Both the position numbers and the translations under genes were made by a program. Of a stretch of 64,000 bases of DNA, positions 16,996-24,976 are shown piece by piece. This DNA comes from Hyphomicrobiales bacterium (GTDB lineage Bacteria > Pseudomonadota > Alphaproteobacteria > Rhizobiales > Xanthobacteraceae): contig JAFKKO010000111.1 of NCBI GenBank assembly GCA_017305455.1, forward strand, positions 62,001-126,000, in the 5' to 3' direction. The notes below the pieces were generated by a model. It had not been told where the DNA came from, did no database searches, and worked only from the letters and a program-made list of their open reading frames with translations. Numbering within the stretch: the stretch's first letter is position 1; the number at the start of each line of letters is the position of its first letter.

Positions 16996-17537
16996 CCCGC
17001 TTCGGCTACGTCAAAGCCACGGCCATTGCTGCGCTCGCCGCGTCGCTTGCCATCGCCGTTCCGACGTCCACCAAGCTGGTCTGGAACGTCACGCCGAGCG
17101 TGCCGGTCGGGCTCTACAGCATCGCGCCGTCACATCGGCTCGAAATCACCGATCTCGTCGCCGTCATGCCGCCCGAGCCGCTCGCCAGTTTCATGGTCCA
17201 GCGCGGCTACATCGGCCCCGACGTGCCGCTGCTCAAGCGCGTAATGGCGCTGCCCGGACAACGCGTCTGTCGCACCGGCATGGCCATCACCGTTGACGGC
17301 GTGCCGCTCGGCTATGCGCGCGATCGCGACCGCATCGGCCGCGAACTGCCGATCTGGCAGGGCTGCCGACGACTCGCTTCCGACGAACTCTTCCTCATGA
17401 ACCCGGACGCGGCCGACAGCCTCGACGGGCGCTACTTCGGTCCGCTTGCCGACACCGCCGTGATCGGCCGCGCGACGCCCGTCTGGACCGACGAAGACGG
17501 CGACGGCCGCTTCGTCTGGCGCGCACCGACGCGCTGA
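16992..17537 (+). CDS. traF: Conjugal transfer S26-family signal peptidase TraF
   Basis: A 181-residue protein with an N-terminal membrane helix (KATAIAALAASLAIAV, residues 8-23), then NVTPSVPVGLYSI (about 34-46) carrying the catalytic serine region, and LLKRVMALPGQRVC (about 79-92) carrying the catalytic lysine. The box ELFLMNPDAADSLDGRYFGP (in part) is the substrate-binding domain. In RP4-type systems TraF cleaves and cyclises the TrbC pilin; a trbC gene is present at 24351. It overlaps DUF2840 by four bases. Confidence 0.9.
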   Translation: MTRFGYVKATAIAALAASLAIAVPTSTKLVWNVTPSVPVGLYSIAPSHRLEITDLVAVMPPEPLASFMVQRGYIGPDVPLLKRVMALPGQRVCRTGMAITVDGVPLGYARDRDRIGRELPIWQGCRRLASDELFLMNPDAADSLDGRYFGPLADTAVIGRATPVWTDEDGDGRFVWRAPTR

Positions 17538-17576
17538 TTGCTTCCATTTTCCCGCCCGCAGCCAAGGAGACTTCCC

Positions 17577-17909
17577 ATGCAAATCGGTATGTTCACCCGC
17601 GAAGCAAACGGGTTCACCGGGCAGATATACACGCTGACGTTCGCCTGCGATGTCGCCATCATCCCAGCCGAACCGTCCGAGACGGAGAACGCTCCGGACT
17701 ACCGCGTCCACCAAGGCGGCGACGAAGGTCCAGAAGTCGGCGCGGGCTGGATGCGCACCGGCGAACGCGCCGGCGAGTACGTCGCGCTTGTCATAGACGA
17801 TCCCGCTTTTTCGCATCCGATCCGCGCTAATCTCTTCCGTGACGACGACGCCGGTTCGGCTTGGTCCCTGCATTGGAGCCGTCCCTCCAAGCGCGACGCA
17901 AAGGACTGA
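17577..17909 (+). CDS. Second DUF736 family protein
   Basis: A 110-residue DUF736 protein with the same order of blocks as the copy at 11964: MQIGMFTRE start, GFTGQIYTLTF, a middle block ending EVGAGWMRT, and HPIRANLFRDDDAG near the end. AAGGAGA lies eight bases before ATG 17577. Being next to the peptidase and lytic transglycosylase, it belongs to the transfer operon. No function is known. Confidence 0.9.
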   Translation: MQIGMFTREANGFTGQIYTLTFACDVAIIPAEPSETENAPDYRVHQGGDEGPEVGAGWMRTGERAGEYVALVIDDPAFSHPIRANLFRDDDAGSAWSLHWSRPSKRDAKD

Positions 17910-17913
17910 CGCC

Positions 17914-18636
17914 ATGCAGCGCGCCGTCCTCCTTCTCCTTTCCGGCCTGGTCCTGACAGCGAACGCGGCGTTGCCCGTTCGCGCGCAGACCTCGCCACCG
18001 GCGCGCACGGCATCCGTCGATCCGCACGCCGGTTACGTCGCCGAAGCCTCGCAGCGCTTCCGCATTCCCGAAGCGTGGATCATCGCCGTCAAGCGCGCCG
18101 AAAGTGCCGGCGACGTGCGCGCGATCTCTTCGGCCGGAGCTATGGGCCTGATGCAGGTGATGCCCGACACATGGACGGGGCTTCGCGTGCGCTATCGGCT
18201 CGGTCGCAATCCTTACGACCCACGCGACAACATCCTCGCGGGGACGGCCTATCTGCGCGAGATGTACGATCGCTACGGCACGATTCCGGCGATGCTCGCG
18301 GCCTACAATGCCGGTCCGGGACGTTACGATGAGCACCTCGCGACGGGGCGTGCGCTACCCGCCGAAACCCGCGCCTATGTCGCTCTTCTCGCCCCTCAAC
18401 TCGGCTCAACGGTGCCGTCAACCGGCGCTCCCGCTGTGCCACCGCCACCACCAGATTGGCGCGAAGCCCCGCTGTTCGTCACACGATCCGCCGACGCTCG
18501 TTCTGCAGTCGGGACACCATTCGGCGGCCGCTCACTCGACAGCCGCTCGTCCCTTACGGCTGCGCCGGATGGCGACGGAGGATCGCAGGCAGCGTCCATC
18601 GTTCTTGCCCGCGATGACACCGGAGACCCGCAATGA
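17914..18636 (+). CDS. Conjugation-associated lytic transglycosylase (VirB1-like)
   Basis: A 240-residue exported muramidase. Residues 1-25 form a signal peptide ending around VRAQT. The catalytic glutamate is in VKRAESAGDVRAISSAGAMG (about residues 55-74), followed by LMQVMPDTW and AAYNAGPGRYDEHLA, the standard SLT motifs. It opens peptidoglycan for assembly of the type IV secretion channel. Four bases separate it from DUF736. The last 80 residues are proline-rich and poorly conserved. Confidence 0.93.
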   Translation: MQRAVLLLLSGLVLTANAALPVRAQTSPPARTASVDPHAGYVAEASQRFRIPEAWIIAVKRAESAGDVRAISSAGAMGLMQVMPDTWTGLRVRYRLGRNPYDPRDNILAGTAYLREMYDRYGTIPAMLAAYNAGPGRYDEHLATGRALPAETRAYVALLAPQLGSTVPSTGAPAVPPPPPDWREAPLFVTRSADARSAVGTPFGGRSLDSRSSLTAAPDGDGGSQAASIVLARDDTGDPQ

Positions 18637-18737
18637 TGGCGCGCCTTCGCATTCGCACCAGATCGGGCTCCAGCGTGTCATGGAGGGCGCGAAGGAGGGA
18701 GGCAGGCACAACAACCGCACGATGGCAGGATAAAAGG

Positions 18738-18869
18738 GCGCACGGTGCGCTTCGGTCGGTTGGTTGTTTTTGCTGCATTTTTGGACGCGTAGCGCGCCGT
18801 GCCGGGGTTAGGCGCACCGTGCGCCGAACCCGTAATCCGTTATGCTTGCGCGAGTTTTCGCACCGTGCG
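18738..18869 (+). other. Candidate oriT / relaxase-binding region
   Basis: The 243 bases between the transglycosylase and relaxase genes hold three copies of a palindromic core, CGCAC-(C/G)-GTGCG, at 18738-18750, 18811-18825 and 18859-18869. The middle copy is extended by GGGTT and AACCC into a 27-base stem (18805-18831) with one mismatch. Palindrome clusters directly upstream of a relaxase gene are typical of oriT. A nick site cannot be named from the sequence, and an operator for the relaxase operon is an alternative. Confidence 0.55.
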
Positions 18870-18879
18870 GGGCTGCGCC

Positions 18880-20619
18880 ATGGCCGATGAGCACGAATTC
18901 CGTGTCCGGCCTGGCCGCATTCGCTCGACCCGCGCGCAGTCGGCTCGCCCCTTCATCGCCCAGGCGCTCGCAGCCGCGAAGAAGGCCGGCGGCGGCGTGT
19001 CGCGTTCCGGCCGCGTTGTCTCCGGCAACCGCTCGCGGTTCGGACGCGGCCAGCGCGCCTCTATCCAGGCCAACAGGCTCATCACCGCCCGCACGCGCGG
19101 CGCCGTCATCAAGGCCCGCGTCGTGCGGCACTCGGCGCGATCGGCGCCGCTCGGCACCCACCTTGACTATCTGCGTCGGGACGGCGTGACCCGTGACGGA
19201 GAGAAGGCCCGGCTGTTCGGGCCGGGTGATGGGGAGGCGGACGGCCGCGCCTTCGCCGAGCGTTGCGAGGACGACCGGCATCATTTCCGTTTCATCGTCT
19301 CGCCGGACGACGCGCTGGAGATGTCGGATCTTCGATCCTTCACCAGCGACCTTGTCGGCCAGATGGAAAAGGATCTCGGCACGCGGCTCGACTGGGTCGC
19401 CGTTGACCACTGGAACACCGAGCATCCTCACGTCCACCTGATCGTGCGCGGCGTTCGTGACGACGGCCAGGACCTCGTTATCTCCCGCGACTACATCAAG
19501 GAGGGGATGCGCGACCGGGCGCGCGAACTCATCACCCAGGAGCTAGGCCCGCGCACTGATCTGGATATCCGCCGCACGCTCGAACGGCAGATCGAGACCG
19601 AGCGCTGGACGCAGCTCGACCGGCAGCTTGTCCGCGACGCGGGCAAGACCGGCATCATCGATCTCGCGCCGCGCGCCGATCAGACGCCGGACGAATTCCA
19701 CGCGCTGAAGGTCGGTCGGCTACGCACGCTCGAAGTCCTCGGCGTCGCGGGACACGTCGGTCATTCGCAATGGTTCATCAAGCCCGAGGCCGAGTCGGTC
19801 CTGCGCGAACTCGGCGAGCGCGGCGACATCATCAAGCGCATGCATCGCGCCCTGACCGAGCGCGGCATTGAGCGCGGGTCTGCCGACTATGTCATTGCTG
19901 GCGAGAGCATCGACATGCCTATCATCGGTCGCCTGGTTGAGCGCGGGCTGGATGATGAGCTGAAGGGCACGGCCTATGCCGTGATCGACGGCATCGACGG
20001 GCGGACCCACCACATCAAGCTGCCCCATCTTGATGCCGCCGGCGATAGCGCTCCGGGTTCGATCGTCGAGTTGCGCAAGTTCGAGGACGCGCAGGGCGAA
20101 CGCCGTGTCGCGATCGCCGTGCGTTCCGATCTCGATCTCACCACCCAAATCGCGGCATCCGGAAGCACCTGGCTCGACCGGCAGGCCATCGCGCGCGAGC
20201 CGGCCTCGCTTTCCGATGGCGGCTTCGGCGCCGAGGTCCGCGACGCCCTCGACCGGCGCGCCGATCATCTGGTCGGGCAAGGGCTGGCTGAACGCCAGAG
20301 TAGGCGGTTCATCTTCGCCCGCAATCTGATCGAAACCCTGCGCCGGCGCGAGCTGGACGCAGTCGCCAATAAGCTCGCCGCCGAAACGGGCCTCCCGCAC
20401 AAGCCCGTCGCGAATGGGGAGTTTGTCGCCGGCGCCTATCGCCAGCGCCTCACACTCGCCTCAGGCCGCTTCGCCATGATCGACGACGGTCTTGGCTTCC
20501 AGCTCGTGCCGTGGAGTCCCTCGCTCGAGAAGCAGCTTGGCCGTCATGTCTCGGGGGTCGCCCGCAATGATGGCGGCGTCGATTGGAGCTTCGGCCGGAA
20601 GCGGGGGCTCGGCCTCTAG
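18880..20619 (+). CDS. VirD2-type relaxase with DUF3363 (RlxS-like)
   Basis: A 579-residue conjugative relaxase. Residues about 60-240 hold the relaxase core: HLDYLRRDGV, the conserved DHWNTEHPHVHLIVRG with the paired metal-binding histidines (H-x-H, about residues 184-192), then YIKEGMRDRARELITQELGP. The C-terminal DUF3363 domain runs from about 280 to the end. It should nick at oriT and pilot the strand to the TraG coupling protein. ATG 18880 follows the third palindrome by ten bases, so the promoter or oriT overlaps its leader. Family membership matches RlxS of ICEMlSymR7A-type elements. Confidence 0.9.
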   Translation: MADEHEFRVRPGRIRSTRAQSARPFIAQALAAAKKAGGGVSRSGRVVSGNRSRFGRGQRASIQANRLITARTRGAVIKARVVRHSARSAPLGTHLDYLRRDGVTRDGEKARLFGPGDGEADGRAFAERCEDDRHHFRFIVSPDDALEMSDLRSFTSDLVGQMEKDLGTRLDWVAVDHWNTEHPHVHLIVRGVRDDGQDLVISRDYIKEGMRDRARELITQELGPRTDLDIRRTLERQIETERWTQLDRQLVRDAGKTGIIDLAPRADQTPDEFHALKVGRLRTLEVLGVAGHVGHSQWFIKPEAESVLRELGERGDIIKRMHRALTERGIERGSADYVIAGESIDMPIIGRLVERGLDDELKGTAYAVIDGIDGRTHHIKLPHLDAAGDSAPGSIVELRKFEDAQGERRVAIAVRSDLDLTTQIAASGSTWLDRQAIAREPASLSDGGFGAEVRDALDRRADHLVGQGLAERQSRRFIFARNLIETLRRRELDAVANKLAAETGLPHKPVANGEFVAGAYRQRLTLASGRFAMIDDGLGFQLVPWSPSLEKQLGRHVSGVARNDGGVDWSFGRKRGLGL

Positions 20620-20767
20620 CCGGATCGAGGAGGAAGTCCGCCGGGCGAAACCGTCCTATGTGCGCGCCACAGTTTTCGGCTGTACTTCGCCTACATCTTT
20701 CCTGTTGCTTGTCCCGTGTCCGGCTACTCTCTGAACGGCTCCATCTCATTCGTCGATTGGAGCCAGT

Positions 20768-22753
20768 GTGCGTGGAGGCCAGGTCCTTTGGGGTCAGATT
20801 GCAGTCGTCTTCACCATCATCGTGGTGACGACCTGGACGGCGACGCAATGGACGGCCTGGCGGCTCGGCTTTCAGGGGCAACTCGGCGAACCCTGGTTCG
20901 AGCTGGCGGGCTGGCCGATCTACTACCCGCCCGCGCTCTTCTGGTGGTGGTACTTCTACGACGCTTATGCGCCGGAGGTATTCGCCACAGGCGGGATCAT
21001 CGCCGCATCGGGCGGTTTCATCGCGATCGCCGTCGCCATCGCCATGTCCGTCCGCCGGGCCCGCGAGGCAAAAAATGTCGCGACCTACGGTTCCGCCCGT
21101 TGGGCTGAGAAAGCCGAGGTCAAAGCGGCCGGATTGCTTGGACCCGACGGCGTTGTGCTCGGCCGCTATGACCACGAATATCTGCGGCACGATGGACCCG
21201 AGCATGTGCTGTGCTTTGCGCCGACGCGATCCGGCAAGGGCGTCGGCCTTGTCGTGCCCTCGCTTCTGACCTGGCCGGGATCAGCGATCGTCCACGACAT
21301 CAAGGGAGAAAATTGGCAGCTCACTGGTGGCTTCCGCGCCAGGCACGGCCGCGTGTTGATGTTCGATCCGACCAATCCGAAGTCGTCGGCCTACAATCCC
21401 TTGCTCGAGGTGCGCCGCGGCGAATGGGAGGTCCGCGACGTGCAAAACATCGCCGACATCCTGGTCGATCCCGAAGGCTCGCTGGAGAAGCGGAACCATT
21501 GGGAGAAGACCAGTCACGCCCTGCTGGTCGGCGCCATCCTACATGTCCTCTATGCCGAGGACGACAAAACGCTGGCCGGCGTCGCCGCCTTCCTCTCCGA
21601 TCCGCGGCGGCCGATCGAGTCGACGCTCGCGGCCATGATGAAGACCGCGCATCTCGGTGAGGCGGGCCCCCATCCGGTAATCGCCAGCGCTGCGCGCGAG
21701 TTGCTCAACAAATCCGACAATGAGCGATCGGGCGTGCTGTCCACCGCCATGTCTTTCCTCGGCCTCTATCGCGATCCGGTCGTGGCCGAGGTCACGCGGC
21801 GCTGCGATTGGCGCATTACCGACATGGTGGAGGGCAAGCGGCCGACCACCCTTTACCTCGTTGTGCCGCCCTCCGACATCAATCGCACCAAACCGCTGAT
21901 CCGCCTGATCCTCAATCAGGTCGGCCGGCGCCTGACCGAGGATCTGCAGGCCAAGGCCGGGCGGCATCGACTATTGCTTATGCTCGACGAGTTTCCCGCC
22001 TTGGGCCGCCTCGACTTCTTCGAGTCCGCGCTGGCCTTCATGGCAGGGTACGGGCTCAAGAGCTTTCTCATCGCCCAGTCGCTCAACCAGATCGAGAAGG
22101 CCTACGGCCCGAACAATTCCATCCTCGACAATTGTCATGTGCGGGTCAGCTTCGCGACGAACGACGAGCGCACCGCCAAGCGTGTTTCCGACGCTTTGGG
22201 GACCGCGACCGAGATGAAGGCGATGAAGAACTATGCCGGCCATCGCCTGTCGCCCTGGCTCGGCCATCTGATGGTCTCGCGATCGGAAACCGCTCGCCAA
22301 TTGCTCACCCCTGGCGAAATCATGCAGCTCCCGCCCAGCGACGAAATCGTGATGGTGGCCGGGACGCCGCCGATTCGGGCGAAGAAGGCCCGCTATTACG
22401 AGGACGGCCGCTTCAAGGAGCGCATTCTTGCGCCGCCCGCGTTGGTCAAGCCCCCGCAGGGACGTAAGGATGACTGGAGCAGTCTTCCTGCCCCGACACG
22501 GCCGGAGAGGATCGATGCGACCGCCCCCTCCACGTCGTCCGATGAAGACCCGACTGAATCCGAACGTCGCCGTCAGCCCGAGCTCAATCGCACGACGCCA
22601 CACGAGACGAAGGCTCCGATCGAGAATGAATTCGAGTTCGATCTTCCCGAGGAGCCTGATGACGAAGCGGCGCAGAACCGGCGCATGACCCGTCTGATGC
22701 AAGGGGTCGCCCGTCAGGTGTCGCTCGACCCCAATGACGGCATGGAGCTGTAG
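20768..22753 (+). CDS. traG: Type IV coupling protein TraG/VirD4
   Basis: A 661-residue membrane-anchored ATPase. Two N-terminal membrane segments (about residues 8-28 and 68-92) precede YGSARWA (about 104), Walker A APTRSGKGVGLV (about 149-160) and Walker B LLLMLDEFPALG (about 398-409). The C-terminal 100 residues are acidic and variable, as in other TraG. It links the relaxase complex to the Trb channel. GTG 20768 is chosen because the chain from it (MRGGQVLWGQ) begins like other family members. Four bases separate it from the CopG-like gene. Confidence 0.95.
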   Translation: MRGGQVLWGQIAVVFTIIVVTTWTATQWTAWRLGFQGQLGEPWFELAGWPIYYPPALFWWWYFYDAYAPEVFATGGIIAASGGFIAIAVAIAMSVRRAREAKNVATYGSARWAEKAEVKAAGLLGPDGVVLGRYDHEYLRHDGPEHVLCFAPTRSGKGVGLVVPSLLTWPGSAIVHDIKGENWQLTGGFRARHGRVLMFDPTNPKSSAYNPLLEVRRGEWEVRDVQNIADILVDPEGSLEKRNHWEKTSHALLVGAILHVLYAEDDKTLAGVAAFLSDPRRPIESTLAAMMKTAHLGEAGPHPVIASAARELLNKSDNERSGVLSTAMSFLGLYRDPVVAEVTRRCDWRITDMVEGKRPTTLYLVVPPSDINRTKPLIRLILNQVGRRLTEDLQAKAGRHRLLLMLDEFPALGRLDFFESALAFMAGYGLKSFLIAQSLNQIEKAYGPNNSILDNCHVRVSFATNDERTAKRVSDALGTATEMKAMKNYAGHRLSPWLGHLMVSRSETARQLLTPGEIMQLPPSDEIVMVAGTPPIRAKKARYYEDGRFKERILAPPALVKPPQGRKDDWSSLPAPTRPERIDATAPSTSSDEDPTESERRRQPELNRTTPHETKAPIENEFEFDLPEEPDDEAAQNRRMTRLMQGVARQVSLDPNDGMEL

Positions 22754-22756
22754 GCC

Positions 22757-23206
22757 ATGGCCGGACAGGGGAAGAAGATTAAGTTCTCAGTCTACCTCGA
22801 CCCGGACGTCATGACCATGCTCGGCGACTATGCCGCGCGACGGGAACAGTCGCAGTCGATGATTGCCGAGGCGGCGATCGCGTCCTTTCTGTCACCCGAT
22901 GATGCCGAAAGACGTGAGGCGGTTGTCGCCAAGCGTCTGGATCAGCTCGACCGCCGACTGACCCGTATGGAACGGGACGTCGGTATCTCGGTCGAAAGCC
23001 TGGCGGTGTTCATCAAGTTCTGGCTGGCCACCACGCCGGCCCTCCCTGAGGCAGCGGCCCAGGCCGCTCGCGCCAAAGCAGCGGAACGCTATGAGGGCTT
23101 TGTGACCGCGCTCGGTCGCCGTTTGGCCCAAGGCCCGAAGCTCCGACAAGAAATCTCCGAAGATATCGGAGTCGACTCGGAGAACATTGGAGGCGGCAAC
23201 CGGTAG
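22757..23206 (+). CDS. CopG-like ribbon-helix-helix protein
   Basis: A 149-residue protein. Residues 8-45 (KIKFSVYLDPDVMTMLGDYA then SQSMIAEAAIASFL) fit a ribbon-helix-helix DNA-binding domain; the rest is helical and charged with a likely coiled coil (residues 60-75). This gene regularly sits between traG and trbB in such elements and is annotated as a CopG-family regulator. It may regulate the trb genes or assist relaxosome formation. Confidence 0.8.
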   Translation: MAGQGKKIKFSVYLDPDVMTMLGDYAARREQSQSMIAEAAIASFLSPDDAERREAVVAKRLDQLDRRLTRMERDVGISVESLAVFIKFWLATTPALPEAAAQAARAKAAERYEGFVTALGRRLAQGPKLRQEISEDIGVDSENIGGGNR

Positions 23207-23317
23207 GACGATGTTTGATAGCCTGAAAGCTGGTCGCCGCCGTTCTCCTGTATTTGCACGCCACGCTACTACTACGAACGATACTTGTTGAAGTGGCCTG
23301 ATTTCAGGCTCCTTTAA

Positions 23318-23366
23318 TCGACCCCGATCCGGGGATCGACTTTCGCGCCCCGTCAAGAAGCGGGGC
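23318..23366 (+). other. Two adjacent hairpins before trbB
   Basis: The first hairpin is 23318-23339 (TCGACCCCG, ATC loop, CGGGG, one bulged A, TCGA). The second is 23347-23366 (GCCCCG, eight-base loop, CGGGGC) and ends five bases before the trbB ATG, covering the place of its Shine-Dalgarno. A third short palindrome (GCCTGATTTCAGGC) lies at 23296-23309. Together they separate the traG/CopG unit from the trb operon and may act in termination or translational control. Confidence 0.5.
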
Positions 23367-23370
23367 CGAG

Positions 23371-24354
23371 ATGACGACCACAAGCCATAAACCTGAGGCG
23401 TTTGTTCGCGGCGCGCGCATGCTGCGCACCGCGCTCGGCCCATCCATCACCCAATTTCTCGAAGATCCCGCCGTCGTCGAAGTGATGCTCAACCCCGACG
23501 GCCGCCTCTGGGTGGATCGCCTGTCGGAGGGCCTCGCCGATACAGGGGAGCGTCTCTCGCCCGCCGATGGTGAGCGCATCGTGCGTCTGGTCGCCCACCA
23601 TGTCGGCGCAGAAGTGCATCCGCGAAGCCCGCGTGTCTCGGCGGAGCTGCCGGAAAGCGGCGAACGCTTCGAAGGGCTGCTGCCGCCCGTCGTCTCGGCG
23701 CCCGCCTTCGCCATCCGCAAGCCGGCCGTCGCTGTCTTCAGCCTCACCGATTACGTCGCGGCGAACATCATGACCGCCGACCAGGCGGTCATTCTTCGCG
23801 AGGCCGTCGCCTCGCGCGCGAACATCCTCGTCGCCGGCGGAACCTCCACCGGCAAGACCACCCTGACAAACGCTCTCCTGGCGGAGGTCGCCAAGGGCGC
23901 CGACCGCGTCGTCATCATCGAGGATACGCGCGAGCTGCAATGCGCAGCGCCCAACCTCGTCGCAATGCGCACGAAGGACGGCGTCGCGACGCTCTCCGAG
24001 TTGGTCCGCTCGTCCCTGCGCCTGCGGCCCGACCGCATCCCGATCGGCGAGGTTCGCGGCTCGGAGGCGCTGGACCTGCTCAAGGCCTGGGGCACAGGGC
24101 ATCCGGGCGGGATCGGAACGATCCACGCAGGCTCCGGCATCGGCGCGCTGCGCCGCCTTGAGCAGCTCATCCAGGAAGCGGTCATCACCGTCCCGCGCGC
24201 TCTGATCGCCGAGACGATCGATCTCGTCGCTGTTCTGTCCGGCCGCGGCTCCGCGCGCCGGCTCGCCGAACTCGCGAGCGTCGAGGGGCTAGGCCCGGAC
24301 GGCGACTACCGCATCACGCCAGCGACCACCCCCAGCACAGGAGAACTCTCATGA
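23371..24354 (+). CDS. trbB: TrbB, VirB11-type ATPase
   Basis: A 327-residue hexameric traffic ATPase of the conjugation channel. Walker A is [16 protein letters not shown] (about residues 154-169), the Asp box is [12 protein letters not shown] (about 180-191), Walker B region is [19 protein letters not shown] (about 226-244) and the His box is [13 protein letters not shown] (about 247-259). The first gene of the trb operon; its end overlaps trbC (ATGA). Length and order agree with RP4/Ti TrbB. Confidence 0.96.
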   Translation: MTTTSHKPEAFVRGARMLRTALGPSITQFLEDPAVVEVMLNPDGRLWVDRLSEGLADTGERLSPADGERIVRLVAHHVGAEVHPRSPRVSAELPESGERFEGLLPPVVSAPAFAIRKPAVAVFSLTDYVAANIMTADQAVILREAVASRANILVAGGTSTGKTTLTNALLAEVAKGADRVVIIEDTRELQCAAPNLVAMRTKDGVATLSELVRSSLRLRPDRIPIGEVRGSEALDLLKAWGTGHPGGIGTIHAGSGIGALRRLEQLIQEAVITVPRALIAETIDLVAVLSGRGSARRLAELASVEGLGPDGDYRITPATTPSTGELS

Positions 24355-24683
24355 CCCGCACGCTCGTGCGCGGCTGCCATGTCTTTGCGACCTCGGCCGC
24401 CGCGATTTCCATCAGCCTCCTATTTTCCCAAGCGGCCCACGCGTCCGGCTCGTCAATGCCCTGGGAGGCGCCGCTGCAGTCCATCCTGCAGTCGATCGAA
24501 GGCCCCGTCGCCAAGATCATCGCCGTCATCATCATCATCGTCACCGGCCTGACGCTGGCCTTCGGCGATACCTCTGGCGGCTTCCGGCGGCTCATCCAGA
24601 TCGTCTTCGGACTATCGATCGCCTTCGCCGCCAGTTCCTTCTTCCTGTCCTTCTTCTCGTTCGGCGGCGGAGCGCTCGTCTGA
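24351..24683 (+). CDS. trbC: TrbC, prepilin
   Basis: A 110-residue small membrane protein, the precursor of the conjugative pilus subunit. An N-terminal signal sequence (SAAAISISLLFSQAAHA, about residues 16-32) and two hydrophobic helices (about 52-72 and 80-103) are seen. TrbC is cleaved and cyclised by TraF, which is encoded at 16992. ATGA overlap with trbB and TGATG overlap with trbD. Confidence 0.92.
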   Translation: MTRTLVRGCHVFATSAAAISISLLFSQAAHASGSSMPWEAPLQSILQSIEGPVAKIIAVIIIIVTGLTLAFGDTSGGFRRLIQIVFGLSIAFAASSFFLSFFSFGGGALV

Positions 24684-24964
24684 TGACGGCTGTTCTCGAA
24701 CAGCTCGCCGAAGTGCCCGGCTTCACCGTCCCGGTCCACAGGGCGCTGACCGAGCACATTCTGCTCGGCGGCGCCCCGCGTTCGATCGCGATCATGAACG
24801 GCACGCTGGCCGGGGCAATCGGTCTGGGCCTGCGCCTCTGGCTCATCGGCCTCGCGATCTGGGCGATCGGCCATTTCGCGGCGGTTTGGGCAGCCAAGCG
24901 CGACCCCCTTTTCGTCGAGGTCGGCCGCCGACACCTGCGCATCCCCGGCCACCTGTCTGTCTGA
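24683..24964 (+). CDS. trbD: TrbD, VirB3-like channel protein
   Basis: A 93-residue inner-membrane protein. The start FTVPVHRALTEHILLGGAPR (residues 12-31) is diagnostic of TrbD/VirB3, followed by one or two membrane segments (residues 37-68) and KRDPLFVEVGRRHLRIP. Its ATG overlaps the trbC stop. VirB3-type proteins work with the VirB4/TrbE ATPase encoded next. Confidence 0.93.
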   Translation: MTAVLEQLAEVPGFTVPVHRALTEHILLGGAPRSIAIMNGTLAGAIGLGLRLWLIGLAIWAIGHFAAVWAAKRDPLFVEVGRRHLRIPGHLSV

Positions 24965-24976
24965 GGAGCGCGACCG

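Noticed and set aside
16437-17537. 366-codon frame starting within the ribbon-helix-helix gene
   Set aside because: Only the part from ATG 16992 matches TraF; the first half is out of frame with DUF2840, which is well supported there.
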